20,489 nt of DNA from Ruminococcaceae bacterium UBA1320. GTDB lineage: Bacteria > Bacillota > Clostridia > Oscillospirales > Ethanoligenentaceae. Positions 16,214 through 20,489 of this stretch are shown one piece after another. Position 1 is the first letter of the stretch. The number at the start of each line of letters is the position of its first letter. Below the pieces are notes generated by a model, which saw nothing but the letters and a program-made list of their open reading frames with translations, was not told where the DNA came from and did no database searches. The stretch spans positions 1 through 20,489 of the forward strand of contig DBTI01000297.1 in NCBI GenBank assembly GCA_002306975.1, in the 5' to 3' direction. A program made the translations under genes and the position numbers.

Positions 16214-16705
16214 ATGACTCCTGCCCACCTCTTTCTGCTTTTCTGCACCGCCGTTTTGTTTACCGCCGCCCTGTCTATGGCAACTATTTCTGACTTGAAA
16301 GCCCGAACGGTACCGAACCTTGCGCCTCTGCTGCTTCTCGCGGCTGGTGTTCTCAACCTTTTTGCAACCGGATTTTCCGTACACCGCCTTATTTCCGTAC
16401 TCCTGGGCGCTGCCATCGGAGGCTTTCCGCTGCTTATGATGGCGCTTTTCCGTGGCAGCATTGGCGGCGGCGACGTGAAGCTCGCCGCAAGCGCCGGTTT
16501 TGTCCTCGGCTGGTTACCGAGTTACCTCGCCCTCATGGCCGCCCTGTTCGCGTTCGTCCTCTACGGCTGTTTCATCCAGCCGAAAAAGGATGAGGAAAAA
16601 GCGCCGAGCCTGCCGTTTGCACCGTTTTACGCAGTGGCAGCGTTCGGCGCTTTTGTTTTGCCCATAATCCCGCACCTATCGTTTATTCATCCACCAATTA
16701 TTTAA
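16214..16705 (+). CDS. tadV: A24-family prepilin peptidase (TadV/CpaA-like)
   Basis: This membrane aspartic protease removes the leader of Flp-type prepilins. I use the ATG at 16214 (163 residues), preceded by GGAAAGGAAG; the longer open frame from 16100 would run through parB and its terminator. The protein is almost entirely hydrophobic, with about five to six membrane segments. The two catalytic aspartates are D27 in ATISDLKARTVPN and D87 in the GGGDVKL (84-90) motif. The short CpaA-type form lacks the N-methylase domain of PilD. It is the first of a run of Tad genes. The terminator just upstream suggests its own promoter or readthrough from parB. Confidence 0.9.
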   Translation: MTPAHLFLLFCTAVLFTAALSMATISDLKARTVPNLAPLLLLAAGVLNLFATGFSVHRLISVLLGAAIGGFPLLMMALFRGSIGGGDVKLAASAGFVLGWLPSYLALMAALFAFVLYGCFIQPKKDEEKAPSLPFAPFYAVAAFGAFVLPIIPHLSFIHPPII

Positions 16706-16718
16706 GGAGGAACTTAAT

Positions 16719-17444
16719 TTGAAAAGAAGTAAAACCCTGATCGGCGGGCTCTGCATCGCCGTTGCCGTCGCCGTGGGTGTCGGCCAGTGGTATCTGGTCA
16801 ACGTCGCTTCCACCGCAGCCGTGCCGGTGGTATGCGCCAAGACGGACATACCGGCCGGGACAAAGATCACCGGCAACATGCTGGAAATCAAGAAGATGGG
16901 AAAGCTGAACCTACCCTCCAGTATCACCGGGGACACCGCAAAAATCGTGGGCGCGTATGCCAATACCGACATTCAGCCTGACGATATCGTCACGGGCGGC
17001 AAGCTCTCCAGCCATTCCCCCGCCTACGCCCTGGGGGACGGGCAGATGCTTTATAGCGTCTCGATAAAGAACCTTGCCGACAGTCTCAGCGGCAGACTGC
17101 AAAGCGGGGATGTTGTCCAGGTCGTCGTCCCGACGCAGAACACCGGAAACAACAATGTCGCCGTGAACAGCGATACCCTCAACGCCCTGCAATATCTCCG
17201 TGTGGAGGCTGTAACCGCATCCAACGGACAGAGCGCGGATGCCGGAACTCAGTCGGCATCTTCGACCACCTCCGGCAATCAGCCTGCGGCGGTGACGCTG
17301 ATCGTCAATGAGCAGCAGGTGGACGCCCTCGCCTCGCTGGGATCGAGCGAGATCTCCTTCGCACTGGTTTCACGCGGGGATGAAACGAAGGCCAAAGCCC
17401 TGCTGAACGAGCAGGCCGCGCTGTTAGGGGGTACATCGAAATGA
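16719..17444 (+). CDS. cpaB: CpaB/RcpC-like pilus assembly protein with SAF domain
   Basis: CpaB/RcpC is a periplasmic or extracytoplasmic component of Tad machines. The TTG at 16719 is the start, because AAGGAGG lies just before it and the protein then begins MKRSKTLIGG with a single membrane segment (about 7-30). A SAF domain follows (about 35-95, AKTDIPAGTKITGNML), then an RcpC-like region (DGQMLYSVSIKNLADSLSGRLQSGDVVQV). Residues about 160-192 are rich in Ser, Thr, Gln and Ala, a probable flexible linker. Length 241 is normal. The stop overlaps the next start as ATGA. In a Gram-positive it would sit outside the single membrane. Confidence 0.88.
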   Translation: MKRSKTLIGGLCIAVAVAVGVGQWYLVNVASTAAVPVVCAKTDIPAGTKITGNMLEIKKMGKLNLPSSITGDTAKIVGAYANTDIQPDDIVTGGKLSSHSPAYALGDGQMLYSVSIKNLADSLSGRLQSGDVVQVVVPTQNTGNNNVAVNSDTLNALQYLRVEAVTASNGQSADAGTQSASSTTSGNQPAAVTLIVNEQQVDALASLGSSEISFALVSRGDETKAKALLNEQAALLGGTSK

Positions 17445-18154
17445 GCAATATCCTTGTGATCCGCGGGCAAAGCGGCTGTGGGAAGAGTACCTTTGCGGCG
17501 GCTTTAGCCGCACAGATTGCCCGTAACGGCATTCACACGCTGTTGGTCAGCCCGGATACCCATGTTCCGGCTTTTGGAGTTTGGGTTCCGAAAGACAAAC
17601 CAGCGGCATCCCTCGGTAAAATCCTTGAAAATCTGCCTGCGGACACGGCATCACTGGCCTCGGCCGTATATATTCCGCGCGGCATGAAGGAAAATCTCGG
17701 CCTGCTCGGGTACCTGTCCGGAGAGCCATCCGACAAATACAGCCCTCCGTCAAGGGATACGGCATCCACGTTTTTACGCTCCGCTTCGGAACTGGCCGAA
17801 ATGGTGATCGTGGACGGCACAGACTATGACGATACGTTGACCACCACAGCCGCAAAAGAATCATTCCTTGAGTTATGGATGGTTGAACCAACCATACGTG
17901 GTACTCTTTTTGTGTTAAGCCTGCCGCCGGATGAAGCGAGAAAGACGATGTGGATAGCCTGCACATGGTGGCATCCGGACCCGGTGGAGGAGGTGGTCAA
18001 TAGATTGTCTCTCTTTTTCGCAACGAAGGTGCCATGTGTGTCGGAGGCACGCGAAAAGCTCAACGAAGGGCGGCTCTTTGAGCCGTATAAGGACAAGCGG
18101 TACCATTCGGCGGTGGAAGAAGCTGCCCGTATCATTAAGGAGGTATCCCGATGA
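17441..18154 (+). CDS. CpaE/TadZ-like P-loop ATPase of the Tad locus
   Basis: The 237-residue protein has a P-loop GQSGCGKST (9-17) at its very start and an Asp-rich MVIVDGTDYDD segment as a likely Walker B. By position between cpaB and tadA it stands where CpaE/TadZ, the pole-localising ParA-like protein, is found. However, the P-loop is the ordinary GxxGxGKST type rather than the KGGxGKTT form of ParA/MinD, and no receiver domain is present. It overlaps both neighbours by ATGA, so it belongs to the same translated unit. A regulator of the TadA motor or localisation factor is likely; identity as CpaE is inferred from context. Confidence 0.75.
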   Translation: MSNILVIRGQSGCGKSTFAAALAAQIARNGIHTLLVSPDTHVPAFGVWVPKDKPAASLGKILENLPADTASLASAVYIPRGMKENLGLLGYLSGEPSDKYSPPSRDTASTFLRSASELAEMVIVDGTDYDDTLTTTAAKESFLELWMVEPTIRGTLFVLSLPPDEARKTMWIACTWWHPDPVEEVVNRLSLFFATKVPCVSEAREKLNEGRLFEPYKDKRYHSAVEEAARIIKEVSR

Positions 18155-19485
18155 TCACCGACCGTTTTGCCTACCCGGACGGGCGCACTCTCAACTACCC
18201 GCAACTGTTTGAGGCCGTCCAGAGATATGTTTCCGCCGAGCGCCCGGAAGCGACCCACTCCGTAGCCGACCTGCCCGACGTGGTGCATCGGTATCTGATC
18301 AACCAGCGTGTGGAGGCGAACCGCCCCCTGCCCGAAGTGGCCGGGGATCTGGCGCAGGACATGGCGGGCGTGTCCGCAGTCCTCTCCCGCTACCTCGACC
18401 ATCTGGAAGATTACCCGGCTTTAGAGGAAATCAATATCAACGCATGGAACAGCATCGTGCTCAAATTCACGGACGGCCCGGACGAGTGGCTGGAGGATAC
18501 ATTCCTTTCATCTCGTAACGCTTATAATATTTTGAACCGACTTATCAGCAAAAGCAAGACGGGGCTGCTCAACGAGGCGACGCCAGGTGCGATCAGTTAT
18601 ATCATCGACGGCGTTCGCAACACGGTGCTTTGCAGCCCCATCGTCCCGCAGGACGCGGGCGTCTATGCCTCCATCCGTATCGTGCGCCCTCAATCGGTGT
18701 CCGGCGATAAACTTCTGGACGAAGAAGAACTCTCGCCGGATATGCTGGAGCTTCTGGAACTGTTCGTCCAGTACGGCGTCAACGCTGTGTTCAGCGGGAA
18801 GCCCCGCGCCGGTAAGACGGCGCTGCTAAACTTCTTGCTCTCGGTCGCAGCCAAACAAAGGGACGCCCGCATCGGCACCATTGAGGAAGGGAGCCGGGAA
18901 CTCACGCTCCGGCGTTTCGATGAACAAGGCAGGCCCGTCAATCAGGTTCTGAGCCTGCTGACCCGCCCGTCCGACCGGCCGGAACAGAATTATAACCCGA
19001 ATAAGCTGCTGGAATATTGCCTGCGCTACGATCTCGATTACCTCGTTCCGCAGGAGATGCGCAGCGAGGAAGCGTATGCCGCACAGGAAACGGCGCGCAC
19101 CGGCATGGCGGTCTACACGACCATCCACTGCGCCCATGCAAGAGCGGCTTATCCGCGCATCGTCACGCTTTGCCAGCAAAAATCCCGCGAGCTTGCTGAC
19201 ACGCTGCTCGGTTACGCTGTCGAAGCCTTCCCCATTTCCGTCCATCTCAAAAAGATGAAGGACGGCAAACGGCGGTGTATGGAGATCGTCGAAGCCGAGG
19301 GCATCGAATATGACAAGGTGAAAAGCCGCGTCCTCTACCGCTTCTCCGTCAAGGACAACATTCAGACCGAAAGCGGCCTCAGGGTAGTCGGTCAGTTTGA
19401 ACAGGTCAACCCCGTGTCGGAACAGCTCCGGGAAACCCTGCTTGAAAACGGCGCTCCGCTGGCCGATCTGAAAAAATTCATATGA
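18151..19485 (+). CDS. tadA: TadA/CpaF-family secretion ATPase
   Basis: TadA/CpaF hexamers power Flp pilus assembly in the cytoplasm. The 444-residue protein has the N-terminal CpaF domain (LEEININAWNSIVLKF at about 91-105), Walker A SGKPRAGKT (215-223), the Asp/Glu box IGTIEEGSREL (241-251), a Walker B-like LDYLVPQEMRSEE with E302, and the His box YTTIHCAHARA (H326, H329). The C-terminal part matches the family, and the length is usual. ATGA overlaps at both ends. A VirB11-like conjugation ATPase is the alternative, but a TadB follows, so Tad is the better call. Confidence 0.92.
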   Translation: MITDRFAYPDGRTLNYPQLFEAVQRYVSAERPEATHSVADLPDVVHRYLINQRVEANRPLPEVAGDLAQDMAGVSAVLSRYLDHLEDYPALEEININAWNSIVLKFTDGPDEWLEDTFLSSRNAYNILNRLISKSKTGLLNEATPGAISYIIDGVRNTVLCSPIVPQDAGVYASIRIVRPQSVSGDKLLDEEELSPDMLELLELFVQYGVNAVFSGKPRAGKTALLNFLLSVAAKQRDARIGTIEEGSRELTLRRFDEQGRPVNQVLSLLTRPSDRPEQNYNPNKLLEYCLRYDLDYLVPQEMRSEEAYAAQETARTGMAVYTTIHCAHARAAYPRIVTLCQQKSRELADTLLGYAVEAFPISVHLKKMKDGKRRCMEIVEAEGIEYDKVKSRVLYRFSVKDNIQTESGLRVVGQFEQVNPVSEQLRETLLENGAPLADLKKFI

Positions 19486-19499
19486 GGGGAGGAACCGCT

Positions 19500-20432
19500 T
19501 TGATTGTTCCTATTTTCATGGCCGTCGCTTTGTGCGTCGGTCTTTTTCTTTTGTTCGGGCTAAATCCCGCGCGTTTTGTCAGGGCCGTATTCGCTCACCG
19601 CAAGAAGGATTCCTTCAAAACCCGCCTGCTTGCCGCCCAGGGCCTCAAGCGGCAGAACTTTCTGGCAAAACAGTTTAACAAAACCGATGAGGTGCTGCGG
19701 ATCACCGGCCGGGAAGCAAAAATTCCGTTCTACCGCAGGCTGTCGGTGCTGCTGGCAGTTTTTGGCGCAGCCATCGGCATTCTGACGCTCAACCCGCCGC
19801 TGGCATTAGTGCTGGCACTCGCGGGTCTGCTCATTCCCCAATTCATCGTGCAAATGTCTGCCGCGCGCTTCCAAAAAGAAAGCCGGGAGGAATTGTATAC
19901 GGCTCTTTCATTGGTGACCAGCAGCTATGAGCGCACGGGAAACCTTGTGTGGGCCGTGGAGGAAAACGTCGCGCATATCCATCCGCCCGTTGATACGGTC
20001 TTTTCCGAATTCCTGCGCCAATATCGCGTGGTGGACCCGAGCGTGCCCCATGCGCTGTCCCATGTGCGTGGGATGCTGGACAGCGGCATCTGGCGCGAAT
20101 GGTGCGACGCCATGCAGCTCTGCATCATCAACCCCACGCAACGGAATATCTTGCGTAACATTGTTGAAAAAAGTGGGCGGCAGAACCGGGCACAGAACGA
20201 ACTGGATTCGCTTCTCCCGCGTCCTATGCAGCAGATGCTGCTGGTCATGGGTATGGCGCTGATCAACATCCCCATCGTCTGCTTCCTGTTCAGCGATTTC
20301 GCAACCATTTTATTCGGTACGATACAGGGTAAATGTGGCCTCGCGGTCATGGCGGCCGCTGTGTTGTTTGCTATTTACCGGGCCGTTCACGCGGCGAGGC
20401 CGGTGGAGTACCGGAAGGCGGTGAACGGATGA
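19500..20432 (+). CDS. tadB: TadB-like type II secretion system F-domain membrane protein
   Basis: TadB is an inner-membrane platform protein of the Tad pilus that contacts TadA. I prefer the TTG at 19500 (310 residues) because AGGGGAGG (19485-19492) is correctly spaced; an ATG at 19482 overlapping the tadA stop is the alternative. There is a membrane segment at the N-terminus, a hydrophobic pair near residues 80-125 (LSVLLAVFGAAIGILTL and onward), a cytoplasmic T2SSF domain (ELYTALSLVTSSYERTGN, then FLRQYRV), and two C-terminal membrane segments. It overlaps the next gene by ATGA. Confidence 0.88.
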   Translation: MIVPIFMAVALCVGLFLLFGLNPARFVRAVFAHRKKDSFKTRLLAAQGLKRQNFLAKQFNKTDEVLRITGREAKIPFYRRLSVLLAVFGAAIGILTLNPPLALVLALAGLLIPQFIVQMSAARFQKESREELYTALSLVTSSYERTGNLVWAVEENVAHIHPPVDTVFSEFLRQYRVVDPSVPHALSHVRGMLDSGIWREWCDAMQLCIINPTQRNILRNIVEKSGRQNRAQNELDSLLPRPMQQMLLVMGMALINIPIVCFLFSDFATILFGTIQGKCGLAVMAAAVLFAIYRAVHAARPVEYRKAVNG

Positions 20433-20489
20433 TGCTCTATTTGCTTATCGCTCTGCTTTTCGGTTTCGGCCTGTTCCTGTTTGTTTCCG
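20429..20489 (+). CDS. TadC-like membrane protein, first codons only
   Basis: An ATG at 20429 overlaps the tadB stop as ATGA (a second ATG follows at once). The 20 visible residues, MMLYLLIALLFGFGLFLFVS, form a membrane segment. In Tad operons TadC follows TadB, so this is probably its start. The gene is cut by the window end. Confidence 0.6.
   Translation, partial: MMLYLLIALLFGFGLFLFVS

Noticed and set aside
17367..17386. GTTTCA and TGAAAC inverted pair in cpaB, resembling parS.
   Set aside because: The 8-base spacer and core differ from the TGTTTCACGTGAAACA consensus, and it lies in ordinary coding sequence.
1..20489. CRISPR arrays, tRNA or rRNA genes, and transposases.
   Set aside because: No regularly spaced repeats, tRNA-like cloverleafs or transposase/integrase motifs were seen on either strand.

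Overview
The window looks like part of a mobile or accessory region of a Clostridia-class Firmicute. This rests on strong AGGAGG-type ribosome sites, several TTG starts, a Ku/LigD-type end-joining pair, and a ParA-ParB-Tad gene order of the kind found on clostridial elements. I cannot name a species. Base composition changes sharply near 14,400: the genes at 1,558-14,132 are AT-rich, while the ParA-ParB-Tad genes to the right are clearly GC-richer. The defence block therefore probably has a different history from its right-hand neighbours.

Left edge (1-1,243): the start of a LigD-type 3'-phosphoesterase gene on the minus strand is divergent from a complete bacterial Ku gene, which ends in a perfect 15-bp terminator hairpin. 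The gap 1,220-1,557 holds a long interrupted inverted repeat that could be a structured RNA, followed by a well-formed promoter.

Defence island (1,558-14,132): two operons converge. The plus-strand operon encodes a PLD-like/SF2 helicase, a 62-residue acidic protein, an SMC/DndD-like ATPase and a 158-residue protein, all overlapping. A DUF262 protein with a probable HNH (DUF1524-like) C-terminus follows. The minus-strand operon is dndB-dndC-dndD-dndE-dndA, a complete set for DNA phosphorothioate (PT) modification: DndA supplies sulfur, DndC/D/E insert it, and DndB is the regulator. Its promoter carries an inverted repeat flanking the -10 box, a candidate operator. No DndF/G/H restriction genes are present. 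The four-gene cassette is the best candidate for the interference arm, possibly equivalent to PbeABCD of the DndCDEA-PbeABCD systems. The DUF262 protein resembles SspE of the Ssp PT systems. If both assignments hold, one PT mark is read by two different interference modules.

Right part (14,349-20,489): a terminator-like hairpin precedes parA-parB (TTG start for parB). A terminator follows parB, and then a Tad/Flp-type pilus operon begins: A24 prepilin peptidase, CpaB, a CpaE/TadZ-like P-loop protein, TadA/CpaF ATPase, TadB, and the first codons of what is probably TadC. ParB contains an unusual perfect 31-bp palindrome inside its coding sequence.
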